DNA of 64,000 nucleotides from Linanthus parryae (lineage: Eukaryota; Streptophyta; Magnoliopsida; Ericales; Polemoniaceae): contig JALGPY010000012.1 of assembly GCA_023055425.1 (NCBI GenBank), positions 11,405,922 to 11,469,921 of the forward strand. The letters are read 5' to 3'. The notes beneath the pieces were generated by a model, which saw nothing but the letters and a program-made list of their open reading frames with translations, made no database searches and had not been told where the DNA came from. This document shows positions 12,306-22,988 of this stretch, in pieces. Within the stretch, counting starts at the first letter, position 1, and the number at the start of each line of letters is the position of its first letter. The translations under genes were made by a program, and so were the position numbers.

Positions 12306-13735
12306 TGTTGGGTTTTGACGTAGGTAATGCAGCCGAATAACAAAAAAACTTATCCCTACTTAAAGCCCACCAAGGATCACAGGAAGAGACATCATAGCAT
12401 GATGAGAGACATAGAAGATGTGTACCTTTGTGATTTGGGAGATCACACAAAAGAATATTTTCCTCGTCTCTACGGTTGATCCACGTCTAGAGGTGAGATC
12501 TAGATTCTTCCTTCTCCTAGTGCTAGATTGGACCGGAGGAAGAGGGAAGAACGAATCACACAACGAGGAACAAGAGAGGATTGTCCTCCTCTCTTGTGGC
12601 CGACGGGTAGGGGCGGCTTAAGGGGGCTTCGGCCTCCTTTGGCTTGTCTCTTGCTCACTTTTTTTCTCTCCCACTTACTTATGTTATGAGAATGAACATT
12701 AAGTGGGAAGGAAGCTAGAGCCTCCTTTATATAGACCAACAACTCTTGTTAGTTTACATAAAGGCCCCTCCTAGTTCTACATGAACTTGGATTAGTCCCT
12801 TCCTTACAAATTAGTCCTACTAAGTTTGCAAGGTGTTGCAAAGTGATCCTTCTATTTAATTAATCATATTAACTAATCCAAAATCTAGTTCAAATCTTTT
12901 GACGTGTGACCCCATAGGTTTCTACTTAGTTGGTAGTAACTCATTACTAACATGGAGCGATGTCTAGCAACACATCCATGCAACCCCACTAATGGAAATA
13001 GTCAGTGATCACGACAAACCTTTGTGCCCAATATCTCATATTGCATTATCCCTTTGTCTCCATATCCGGATTGGACACGAGACATAATATTCACACTCGT
13101 ATATCCAATCCATAGTTTCTCTATCCTGAGAATATGCTTATGCAAGCAGATAACACCAATATCTCCATATTGATTTATTTGAGTCTGGCCAGACATTCAA
13201 TAAGCACAATCCCTTGAGTGGCCATGGATATTTGCTCCCATTATGTGGGAGGGACAAATCCTCTCTAAATCACTAAGATCTCTAAGCTTGCTTCCTATCA
13301 TGTTCGATAACACCTTTATAGTTACCCAGTTACGGTGTAACGTTTGATAATATCAAAGCATGATATTTCAGAACTAGAGTATCTAGTGACCTCAAGTCTA
13401 AGGATTTCAATTATATTAGCACTACGAGAAGCGATTGTGACTTTGACATAATCTAATGTATCCTTCTCATTGTGGGTCAATCCAGTATGCCATTACTCCT
13501 AATGCATACCCATGTGTTGGATCGTGATATCTCCATATCAATCCAACACCATACTAGTCTATAGTTGATTATCCAGTTAATCAATATAATTAACTAGGGA
13601 TACTTAAGAATATAAAATTTATATTCTAATGACTTCATTCATGTTAATATATCTTTATATCGATAACATAATGAATCGTAAGTCCATATATATTTGTCAC
13701 GATAAATTGATTGCCTCTAGGGCCCAATTCCAACA
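12306..13735 (-). repeat. Copia-2 5' LTR (1430 bp)
   Basis: On the minus strand it begins TGTTGGAATTGGGCCCTAG and ends AAAACCCAACA. It has the same length and many of the same blocks as the copia-1 5' LTR (16876-18298), for example GTTACTACCAACTAAGTAG. The flank beyond 13735 is CCATT; the matching duplication would lie outside the window. Confidence 0.85.
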
Positions 13736-13819
13736 CCATTGACATTGTCGTTTCTCTGACCAGGATCATAAATGCATACAAGAGGTCGAAGAATTCTTGC
13801 TTGAGGTATGAAGAAGCTT
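13736..13819 (-). other. 84 bp of older sequence between two retroelements
   Basis: This short stretch separates the outer ends of copia-2 and copia-3. One minus-strand frame is open throughout and protein-like (FFDLLYAFMILVRETTMSM), but it is too short to identify. It may be pre-insertion host sequence, possibly continuous with the sequence right of 40927. Confidence 0.4.
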
Positions 13820-15012
13820 TGTTATGATCTGGGCAGAGCTTAGAGAACGATGAAAACGACGAAACAAGAACACAATAACACACCCAATATCAGTGGTGGA
13901 TCTCGAATTCTTCGTGATGTGGGTCTAATTTACTAACGGCCAATGTATTGGAGAAAAAAAATGAATTATTTGATTCATAATCGTAGCATTCCTTTTGAAG
14001 CAGACGCATATGAGTATTTCCTCCACTTAATCGAGGCAAAAATGATTGAAAGGTCAATTATTATCGCATAGTACTGTTAGAACATACTTCTTTTTATTGA
14101 AACGAGTTTCAACAAATATTGAATAAGCGCAGCGCAAAAAAAAAAATTCTTAAAAGAATGTGTTCGAATATTGAATTTATTTTCATTATATCACATAGGA
14201 TGAACAAAACCTTTTAAGATAATGTGATCAATACAAAATACAAAGAGTAATATGTCTTTGAGACACGACTTTGTTTAGAAAAGCGAGTGAATAATGCAAG
14301 TCAACATCTACAACTAGACATTTTCTTAAAATTCAAGTGATTGGAGATCTAAAAGGACATGAGTATTGTAATAATTAAGTACATAAAATAATGAACTAAA
14401 AGAGTAAAAAGAGTCTTGAATTGCTTGTCCAAGGATTCGAACTTGAGACCTTATGTGAAAGCAAAAAAGAAAAAAATCATTTTACCACCATGTCAATATG
14501 CTATTTAATGATATTTGTACACCAATTTATAATAGTACCCGTTGTTAGTGTATTTGGAAAGAAATATAAACACATATATAATACCATATGAGAAAATTCC
14601 AGCTGAGGCGATAGCCCCACCAAGTCATGAATTGGCTCCGCCCTTGCCCGATATAACGTGGTTCACTAACGATGAGCTAGCTACCCCCACGACAAAAAAA
14701 ACTCGTTTAATTAGGGAGAAACACCACGAATACGACCCACACTAGTAATCCACGACCTTAGGTCCTTGTATAGACCTAGGGTACTGAATTTGACCCAAGA
14801 AATACCAAACACCAAGCTAAAACAATAAATAAACGTTATGGCCGCCTAAGGATTCTCTTCGCACGAAGGCCCGTGCTGTTCGCACGAACACCATGCTGCC
14901 AGTGCTTGTTCTTCTTCGTCTCGTGCTCCTCTGTTTGGTCAGTTTCTTGCCCCGCTTTGTCGCCAACTCCTCGCCAAGCTCACGTACATTCAAGTCACCT
15001 TGCATCCCAACA
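13820..15012 (-). repeat. Copia-3 3' LTR (split by hAT)
   Basis: On the minus strand it begins TGTTGGGATGCAAGG and ends GATCATAACA. It aligns with 40481-40927 throughout, apart from the hAT insertion. It contains the palindromic block TTCGCACGAA at the position where the other LTR has related blocks. Confidence 0.85.
13891..14646. mobile_element. hAT-type non-autonomous DNA transposon (756 bp)
   Basis: It is flanked by an 8 bp duplication CCCAATAT (13883-13890) / CCCGATAT (14647-14654), seven of eight matching, the size diagnostic of hAT elements. The ends are imperfect inverted repeats: the left begins CAGTGGTGGATCTCGAATTC, and the right, read inward, CAAGGGCGGAGCCAATTC. It lies inside the copia-3 3' LTR. 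The other copia-3 LTR (near 40537-40550) shows the uninterrupted site CACCCGATATAAC once. No transposase is visible, so it would have to be moved by a relative elsewhere. Confidence 0.85.
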
Positions 15013-15129
15013 AATCTCGATCTTGCCTTGAATCCTATCGTCCTCTTGCGCTTGAATTAGCCGGTTCCCTCCAATAGCCCCAAATTCACAAGTTGCTCCA
15101 TCTTTTCTGAGATCCTCAACGTGTGCCCC

Positions 15130-15300
15130 CAATGCTCCAACTCCCGTCAAGTTCCTGCAGTCAAACCATATCGAGGCTCCAACTACGACCGAGTTCCTGC
15201 AATCGAACCCCTGTTTGCTGTTCCAACTCCCACCGAGTTCCTACAACAAATTTGTTTGTTGTTCCAACTACCACCGAGTCCCTACAACAAACTCCCCAGC
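15130..15300. repeat. Four tandem ~47 bp units in copia-3
   Basis: Four units share TCCAACT(A/C)C(G/C)ACCGAGT followed by CCTRCAA. They lie between gag and the 3' LTR of copia-3, where pol would normally be. Spacing is ~45-50 bp and the units differ at several positions. The short plus- and minus-strand frames here are by-products of the repeats. Confidence 0.85.
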
Positions 15301-15485
15301 ACGTGTCCCCTTCACGTTCCATGTATCTTGTCATAGAATCCCCTATTCCACCATCCTCTTGCTCGTCAAGAACAGAGATTCCCCCTTGCCCCCTAACGGT
15401 GCCTAGAGCACGAGTCATCCGGCGCGCTTGCACCCATATCTGTAAACGCCTTCCCCTTCTGACACTCCCTCTTCAAATGAACCTT

Positions 15486-16195
15486 CTATTTACGCAATGA
15501 ACATACGTCGTTTGTAAACTTATAACCCTTTTTACTCCTTTTGCCATAACCCCCATTGAACACCACGAATGCGCCCGATCCTAGACTTTCCGTACCCCCA
15601 TATGCAGCCCTCTGCCGCATCTCCCTTGTTTGTAAAGATGATATTACCTCCTCCAACGTGAGAGTCTCCTTCCCAGCACAAGCAATTTTTATGAACCCCT
15701 CATAAGACGGTGGTAGAGACATCAACAAAATCAATGCGACATCTTCATCCCTTATCTTCTCATTACTATTTCCCAACTCAAGAACAACAGTATTAGGACG
15801 ATCCAAGTGTCTTAGATCTGTACCTTCCCCCATGCGTATACCAAAGAGTTGTTTCTTCAACATCAACTTGTTGGTGTGCGATTTCTTCTTGTATAGGGTC
15901 TCCAACATGCTCCATAGTTTCTCAACAGTCTCTTGATCTGCAACCTCCATGATCATGTCGCCCGCCAAACTCAATGTGATCGTTGAGTGTTCTCTTTCCT
16001 CCAACGTCTTGTACTCCTTGGTTGTTGGAGAATACCCATCTTTATTTTCCGCTAATGTCAACCACATGCCTTGCTACTTCAACAAATCACGTACCTTGAT
16101 TTACCATAAGCTGAAGCTGTTTCTCCCTGTGAACTTGTCGATCTTGGTCATCCCTCCGGTTATCTTCTTTGTAGCTCCTTTTCCGGATTCGTAAG
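15486..16195 (-). pseudogene. Copia-3 gag (UBN2-type)
   Basis: The frame on the minus strand encodes a copia gag. The N-terminal KIDKFTGRNSFSLW motif reads through one nonsense codon around 16108. SLAGDMIMEVADQETVEKLW and LMLKKQLFGIRMGEGTDL follow, then LLMSLPPSYEGF and LTLEEVISSLQTREMRQR. The C-terminal zinc knuckle is recognisable but broken: C-S-L-R-K-stop-K-V-H-L-K-R-E-C, with the second Cys replaced by Arg and a stop at 15486. The family-A insertion cuts it at 16195 in its first codons. It is very similar in layout to the copia-5 gag. It would form particles and is now non-functional. Confidence 0.85.
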
Positions 16196-16875
16196 TGTTA
16201 ACGACTTAAAATTTCATTTTTAGTATGTTAATGAACTCTTCATAACTTTATAATATGTGTAAACTATCTATTTTATCTCTCTTTCTAGACTTACGCTTGT
16301 TTTCGTAGTTTTGGTTGTTTTTTATCTTGTTTTGTAGGCAAATACATGCACTGGATACAAGTGGCTAGCTTGGAAAAGCTTAAATGATTGAGTAAATATA
16401 TTTGGAGGGCTAAGAGACTTGCATAAGGAATTAGAAATGCCTAATTTGAAGACTTAAGGGCCCAGGTGAGAAGAAAATGGAAGTTAGAGGCCAAAAATTG
16501 AAGAGATAGAGTCAAAGAAACATGTTAGAAAGCTAAAGTCACGTACAATGGTAAATGAGAGAAGATTCTAACAGAATTGGGGGCGTAAATCGAGTTCTGC
16601 AAGGTTATAAAGAGCTATTTTGAAGAGATATAACAGCAAGGGGGTCATTTGGGCCTTTGTTTCAAGCGCTGGGGGCATTTTAAAGCCCCCAACAAACTAG
16701 GGGGGGGCAAATATGCACTTTGCAGCAAAGAAACACTCACCTCACGCATCCTATCTCTCTATCGACGGGAAAAAAGAGAAACCCACGTTCCTCCACTGTT
16801 GCTTCACTCAAGTTCCTTTCAAAGCTCACCCCGACCTAATTTTCCACCATATTGGCTCAAATTGGACCCAAAATG
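16196..16875 (+). mobile_element. Family-A solo LTR copy A2, left part
   Basis: It begins TGTTAACGACTTAAAAT, matching copy A1 read on its minus strand, and continues through TCTTTCTAGACTTACGCTTG and GGGGGCATTTTAAAGCCCCC. It is interrupted by copia-1 at ~16875 and resumes at 39114. The duplication GTAAG (16191-16195) pairs with GTAAC (40356-40360). Together the two parts make a ~1.92 kb solo LTR. Confidence 0.85.
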
Positions 16876-18298
16876 TGTTGGAATACGTGCCCTAAAGGCA
16901 ATCTAGTTTAGCATGAATAATAAATTGGCTAGAACATTCATTGTATTATTTATTGGATATTTAATATAATGAAGTCCTTAGATTTAAAATTGTGTTGTTT
17001 ATCTTAAGTATCCCTAGTCCATTATAATGATTAATGGGACAATCATCTATAGACTAGTACGGGGTTGGATTGATATGGAGATATCATGATCCAACACACG
17101 GGTATGCATTAGGAGTAATGGCATACTGCATTGACCCATCTCCGAGAAGGCTACATACATGTTATGTAAAGTCACAAGTGATTCTCGCGGTGACAACAGA
17201 TTGTCATCCTTAGACTTGAAGTCACTAGATCATCTAGTTGTGGAGTATTATGTTTTGGTAGCGTTATACGCTACACCGTGACTGGGTAGTCATAAAGGCG
17301 CGTATATGACACAATAGGAAGCAAGCTTAGATATCGTAGTGATGTAGATAGAATTTGTCCCTCCCACATAAATGGAGCAAATATCATAGGCCACTTGAGG
17401 GATAGTGCTTATAGAATGTCTGGCCAGACTCAAATAAATCAAAATAGGATATTGATGTTATTTGCACGAATAAGGCTATTCCCAGGATCGAGGAACGATG
17501 GATTGGGTATACGAGCGTGACTTGTATGTCTCGTGCCCAATTAGGATATTGAGATAAAGGGACCAGACAATACTTGCACAAGGTTTGTCAAGATGACTAT
17601 TTCAATTAATTGGGTAGTATGGATGCCTTGCTAGAGATCGCTCCATATTAGTAAATAGTTACTACCAACTAAGTAGAAACCTATGGGGTCACACGCCATA
17701 TGGATTGAACTAGACTTGGGAATTAATTAATATGATTAATTGATTAGAAGGATCAAATCGCAACAACTTTCAACAACTTTCTAACTTAGTAGGACTAATA
17801 TCCAAGTTGGACTAATCCGAACTTTAGTAGGATTAGGAGAGGGCCTTTATGTAGTAACATGGAGTTGTTGGACTATGTAAAGGATGCTCCTAGCTTCCTT
17901 CCCTACATACTAATGCTCATATCATAAGTTGAGTAGGAGAGAAGGAAGGAGAGATCAAGACAACAAGAGGGTCGAAACCCCCCTTGTCGTCCGCCCCTAC
18001 CCGTCGGCCAAGAGAGGAGGCCGAACCCTCCTCTTGTCTCGGTTGCATGATTTCTTCATCCTCTTCCATTCTTCCTAGCTAGCACAAGGTGTTTGGAGGA
18101 TCTAGATCTCAATCCTAGGCGTGGATAAACCGTAGATACGTGACATTATTCGCGTTTGAAGTCATCAATGGAGACCCACAAGGTACATAACAAGATTCCT
18201 TTTTTATCGTTATGAATTCTCTTCCTGTGATCCTTGGAGGGTCTTGATTTGATAAATTAATCTTTATTCCGCTGCGTATCCATGATCAAAACCCTAAA
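16876..18298 (+). repeat. Copia-1 5' LTR (~1.42 kb)
   Basis: It starts TGTTGGAATACGTGCCC and ends ATCAAAACCCTAAA just before the primer site. The 3' LTR (38058-39113) matches it but lacks ~370 bp after AAGGATCAA. Confidence 0.9.
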
Positions 18299-18299
18299 G

Positions 18300-18312
18300 T
18301 GGTATCAGAGCC
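18300..18312 (+). other. Copia-1 primer-binding site (Met-tRNA type)
   Basis: TGGTATCAGAGCC directly follows the 5' LTR. Confidence 0.9.
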
Positions 18313-19967
18313 ACATGTCGTACAGCATAACGTTGTTTATGTGTTACGTTTTGTTGTTTTTCACTTATAATTGTTGATTATTGAGTTAGAACGACAAATT
18401 AAGCATATTAGATGCATGTTGAATGTGATTTAACCAAACAAGGTCTAATTCTTGCATTGGATGTATGAATTAGTGAGTTTGAATCACATAGGATGTGAAT
18501 TTTGGATCTTGACGGCTAGGGTTTGGGCACATGCTTGGAAAAGGGGTTTTTAAAACATGGATACAACTAATCTTGCGCAAAAAGGCAAGGAGTTGTTTTG
18601 GAAACAACTCCATAAAGAGGTTCGTCCCCCTAAGGGACCGCCCCCTTGCCTTGCCGCCCAAGACAGGGCATGGCCAAGGGCTCGACCCGGCCTAGCGTGC
18701 GGCTCGGCCGCGCGTGGGGCTCGGCCTACCGGCCCAAGGCCGCGCCTTGGTCCTTTAGGGTTTTCTCCAAAGCCATGGAGGACCCTATTGGACTGTTTTA
18801 ACCCTAGAACATCCAAAAAACAATTAAAATTGACTAAGCGCGTTAAAAATTGGTTTTAACTGTTAATGTGCTAATGTATGGTGATTTGATATGGCCTTAG
18901 ATGTGGTTTGTTGTGAATGTTTAATTTTTGTGGTTTTTTTACGGCCTGCAAGCTGATCAATTTGATGTAATAATTAATTAGGGTTTTACGCCCTGCGAGC
19001 CAAAATTTGTTTCTCAACTTGTGATATTTATTTATTTTGTTTAGTTTCTAGCTAGTACTAAATAGAATAGATAGCCAAGATTGAAGAAAAGAAGCCCAAA
19101 AAATTAAAAGAGCCACAACATGGAGCATGGAGCATTTCACAAGACTATGGAGGATGGACCAAGAGATGGAGACACATGGAGATGCGTTTTCTATTCTAGG
19201 GTTCATAGATATTCTCGTTGGCTTGGGAATATCTCTAGGAAGCCATATCCATATCACGTTAATTTCTTTTGCGGATGTTTACTTTATTGTCATATTATTG
19301 TTGTTGGTGTATGGATGATGCATGCAATTTGATAATAAGATAAGTAAAAACCCATATCTTTTTATTTGGAGTTTTGCCCGAACTCAAATAAGTAGATCAG
19401 TTGATATGGATCAACAAAACAACTTAAAATTGAAAAGAAAAATCCATCAATTTAAAATATTACGTTTTCCCTTCTCGTTAGTTAGACACTCTTCATGATC
19501 ATGATTATCAAGCTCGTGCATGCCAAAGCAGGGCGACTTGATTTGTCATGATTGTGCTGCGATGTCAGAAGCAAGTAATGTGCAACTGTTTAAGTAAGAG
19601 GTTGGACGCAACTAGGTGATTTTAATAAGATTAAAAGCCTAGAGGAAAACAATTGGGATTATCCATAGGATGGATAAATAAGGATTATTTGCCCAATTGA
19701 ACCAAGAATTGCGTAAAGGATGCAATTGGAAATTGTTCATACCTAAATAACTAATTTTGGGTGACTTGCCAAAGCAAGCTCAAAAGATGTGAAATATGGA
19801 TCTTGGCACCCACTAGAAAATATAATGATATTTTCCGCATTAATATTTGAGGGTTATTAATCCGTAGAAAAATAGTGAGAGCTGTATTTAATAATATAGC
19901 CATTTTTAAATATACTTAATTGTTCACAAATACTAAAACTTGCGTATTTTCCTTTTGTAGAATTCCA
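18313..19967 (+). other. Copia-1 untranslated leader
   Basis: About 1.65 kb lies between primer site and gag. It includes a GC-rich segment (18640-18760, rich in CGGCC blocks) in otherwise AT-rich DNA, and no supported gene. The same organisation occurs on the minus strand of copia-2 (11650-12290), so the long GC-spiked leader is a feature of the family. Confidence 0.75.
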
Positions 19968-20564
19968 ATGACAAACAACTCATCGAACTCATCACACTCC
20001 ATACGCTCTGTCCTTGAGAAGGACAAGCTCTCTGGGACCAATTTTCTAGACTGGTACAGAAACTTGAGAATCATTCTCAAGCAGGAAAAGAAACTGTACG
20101 CTCTAGAGGAGCAAGTTCCTGAAGGTCCAGAAAACAATACTCCTACAGCCCTAAAGGCTTATCAAAAGAGTGTTGATGACGCTAATGATGCGGCCTGCCT
20201 AATGCTTTGCACAATGACCTCTGAGCTTCAGAAGAAACATGAGAACATGAATGCAGTCGATATGATCGCACACTTGAAGCAGCTCTTCCAAGAGCAGGCA
20301 AGGGTTGAGAGCTATGAAGTTTCCAAGGCATTGTTCAAATGTCATCTTCCAGAGGGAAACCCCGTGGGGCTACACATGTTGCGTATGATCGGCTATTTAG
20401 AGAGCCGTGACCGCCTAGGGTTGCCGGTGGGTCAAGAGTTGGCCACCGATCTCATCTTGCAATTGTTGCCTGAGATGTATGGACAGTTCATCCTGAACTA
20501 TAACATGAATAAGATCATTAAACCTCTACCAGATCTACTCAATATATTGAGGACAACTGAATAA
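19968..20564 (+). CDS. Copia-1 gag (Ty1/copia capsid)
   Basis: The start is the ATG at 19968 following a TTTGTAGAATTCCA context; the longer frame begins inside non-coding leader. The ~198-residue product carries copia gag features. The first is SGTNFLDWYRNLRIILKQEK; CLMLCTMTSELQKK, LKQLFQEQARVESYEV and LILQLLPEMYGQFILNYNMN follow. A TAA at 20562-20564 separates it from an in-phase segment leading to the zinc knuckle, so the natural gag was longer. It would assemble the retroelement particle in the cytoplasm. Confidence 0.85.
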   Translation: MTNNSSNSSHSIRSVLEKDKLSGTNFLDWYRNLRIILKQEKKLYALEEQVPEGPENNTPTALKAYQKSVDDANDAACLMLCTMTSELQKKHENMNAVDMIAHLKQLFQEQARVESYEVSKALFKCHLPEGNPVGLHMLRMIGYLESRDRLGLPVGQELATDLILQLLPEMYGQFILNYNMNKIIKPLPDLLNILRTTE

Positions 20565-20594
20565 AGTATCAATAAGGGTAAGGGTAAATCCATA

Positions 20595-20915
20595 ATGATG
20601 GTGCAAAGAGGAAAGGGAAAAAGGTTTGCCTCTACCTCCAAGGGAAAAGGCAAAGTATTTTCCAAACCCAGGGACACAGCCCTTAATCCTGTTGGTGGCA
20701 TTTCCAAAGGCGTGACTAAAGGTGAGTGTCACTACTGTAGTCAGCCTGGACAATGGAGGAGGAACTGCCCTAAGTATCTGGAGGAAAAAAGGCTTGGAAT
20801 AATGATTCCACCACCACCAGGTATTTTTGTTATAGATGTCAATATTACTTGCTCTTTATCTTGCGTATTGGATACTGGATTGGATCTCACATTTTTCGAA
20901 ATGTGCAGGATCTAA
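20595..20915 (+). pseudogene. Copia-1 gag C-terminus (zinc knuckle) and protease remnant
   Basis: A basic Lys/Gly-rich start is followed by a CCHC-like knuckle C-H-Y-C-S-Q-P-G-Q-W-R-R-N-C. Its His position is Gln here, so zinc binding would be impaired. The end, CVLDTGLDLTFFEMCR, resembles a copia protease active site (D-T-G) running out of frame soon after. Confidence 0.75.
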
Positions 20916-21239
20916 AGAGAAGTAGAAGATTGGCTAAAGGAGAGATAAATTTGAGCGTTGGGAATGGAGCAAAGGTTGCTGCATTGGCTGTAGGCGTGTA
21001 CGAGCTGTCTTTGCCTTCATGATTAGTTTTAGAATTATATAATTGCTATTTTGTGCCTGCTATGAGCAGAAAAATTATTTCTATTTGTTGTTTGGACAAG
21101 GAAGGTTTTACAATTTCAATAAAGGACAATTGTTGTTCCATTTATTTTGATATTATTCACTATTGAAGTGCGAAATTATTTAGTGGATTATATATCCTTG
21201 ATCTAAATAATCCTGTCTATAACATAAATATCGAGAGGA

Positions 21240-21600
21240 TTATATAAAATGATTTAAATCCTACTTATCTGTGGCACTGTCGTTTAGGCCATATAAACGA
21301 GAAAAGTTTATCTAGAATCCATAAGGATGAATTTCTAGACTCACTTTATTTTGAATCATATGAGGCTTGTTTATTAGGAAAAATGACAAAGTCCCCTTTC
21401 AATAAGAAAGGTGAGAGGACTAGTGAGCAATTTGCGCTAGTACATACTGATGTATGTGGGCCATTTGCCACCTTCTAGGGGAGGTTATGTCTACTTCATT
21501 ACGTTTACTAATGATTTCTGTATATATGTTTTTGATACCTTATGAAGGCCAAATGAGAATCCTTTAAAAAGTTCAAGGATTCAAGAATGAAGTAGAGAAG
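21240..21600 (+). pseudogene. Copia-1 integrase zinc-binding region, cut by the Tat-like insertion
   Basis: The translation reads LWHCRLGHINEKSLSRIHKD, then EACLLGKMTKSPF, then ALVHTDVCGPFA. These are the H-H-C-C zinc domain (second Cys pair degraded) and the start of the integrase core. Frame changes follow. The frame is broken at 21600, where the 5 bp AGAAG duplication and Tat-like LTR begin. Confidence 0.8.
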
Positions 21601-22228
21601 TGTGCACAAGAGAATCCGGCAGGGAGCACTCGGTGTACACCGAAGGCAGAGGATTGGAAATGGCACAGGAAGTGTTGGGTTGTGTGTAGGGAGAGAGTAA
21701 GGAAGTAGTAATGTCTGAGAGAGAGACAAGGGTTTGGCAGAGCTTCCGCGTATGTCTGGTGTGTCCCCCTTTGTATGGAAAGGTTAACGTCCTATATATA
21801 ACGGAGAATGTGACCGTTGCAGTGTGGTTAATGCGCCCATCAATGGTGGCTTAATTAGCTTAACCACAACGGCACGTTCGTCCGCGTATATAGGGACCGT
21901 TATAGCACGTTATGCGCGAATACCGGAACCGTTATGGGGTTGACCGGGTTTGACCGGATTGACCGGGTTTATGGAGCTCGTGCCATAAATCTCTCAAAAG
22001 CAGTTACTAAAGGTCGCGCGCGAGCTTGGCTCGCACGCGACAGGACTTACTCTAACCTCCAAACCACTAAGTCCCTACAAATCCCGTGCAGTGGTGTGCG
22101 AGGGCCCTGTCTCGCAACCCCCACGTGGATCAGCGCGGCTGGTGATCCAGTGTGTGTGGAGCACAATATGGTGTGCTAGATGATTGCCACATGGCCAAGA
22201 TCTGTCTGCTCAGAAAGCACTATCTACA
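21601..22228 (-). repeat. Tat-like element 3' LTR (628 bp)
   Basis: On the plus strand it reads TGTGCACAAGAGAATCC to CACTATCTACA. It differs from 35148-35775 at only a small number of positions by eye, indicating a relatively recent insertion. Confidence 0.92.
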
Positions 22229-22988
22229 TTAGCCCCCTTTCTGCGCGTGAAGACTCACACCCGGATAGGCTTCCATGCGCAGGAACCAACGTACGCGTCG
22301 CCGCCACGCACCAATTCAAATGTATGCAGCTTCAGCCCCCGTGCGTGCCGTTATGACCTAAACCCCTAGAGTCGTGCCGTCTGGCCTTTTAGGGTTTTAG
22401 GCGTGACGTCAGCTTGTCCTGTGATTGCGCGATTCGACGGTGACGGTTGCGATTCGACTACTGAAAGGACGCAACCCTTCATTATTTTTGGATAAATACT
22501 CTGTACTCTCCATTGTTGCAAAGCATCACTTCTTTTCTCTTAAAGTGAATGATACACGGAAGTCTTCAAGAGCAGATTCAGATAATCAATCACCAGTTCT
22601 TTCTTGTCAATCGTCTTCTTCAATTGTGCGCATCCAAGCAAACTTTACCAAAACAAGGTTGGCCTTGTTCAATTGTGTTTAATATACTGATATATGCTTT
22701 GAACTGCGTTGGATCTGCAAACCCATAACATATTATCCGTCGAAAACTATGAAGAAGCTCTCGATCTTTGAATCCCATTTTGATTTAATCCCCAGATGAT
22801 AAGGATCTTGAATGTAGGGTTTCTGAAATCCCTGATAATGCAAACGATTCCAATCTCTAATTTTGAAGATTGCCACTGGACTGTTCATCTTTCTTCCAGT
22901 AGATCCTCGTATGCTTTGAACTGAATCTTGAAATTCAAACTAAAGTGTGCATATTTCTCCCCCCTTTTTTTCTTGCTTTTCCGCAGGA
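22229..22988 (+). promoter_or_regulatory. Presumed promoter and 5' leader of the antisense gene
   Basis: There is no coding sequence here. GGATAAATACTCTG (near 22490) is TATA-like on the plus strand. A T/C-rich tract ending TTTTCCGCAG (~22967-22986) is a good splice acceptor just before the presumed ATG. For the retroelement, the minus strand at 22229-22242 (AGAAAGGGGGCTAA) is the polypurine tract next to its 3' LTR. Confidence 0.5.

Larger units (their letters stand above)
8036..13735 (-). mobile_element. Copia-2: old, degenerate Ty1/copia element (5' LTR, leader, gag and pol remnants)
   Basis: This minus-strand element is cut at 8036 by the gypsy insertion; its 3' part should continue left of the window. 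From right to left it has the 5' LTR (12306-13735), a Met-tRNA primer site (12292-12304), a GC-rich leader, remnants of copia gag (~10080-10400) and the start of reverse transcriptase (8036-8189). Its LTR and leader are related to those of copia-1, so both belong to one family, but copia-2 is far more decayed. No frame longer than ~65 codons survives. From 8420 to 10060 I can see only short degraded minus-strand stretches and no intact gene. A degenerate duplication of leader sequence lies at ~9880-10150 and ~10740-11010. Confidence 0.8.
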
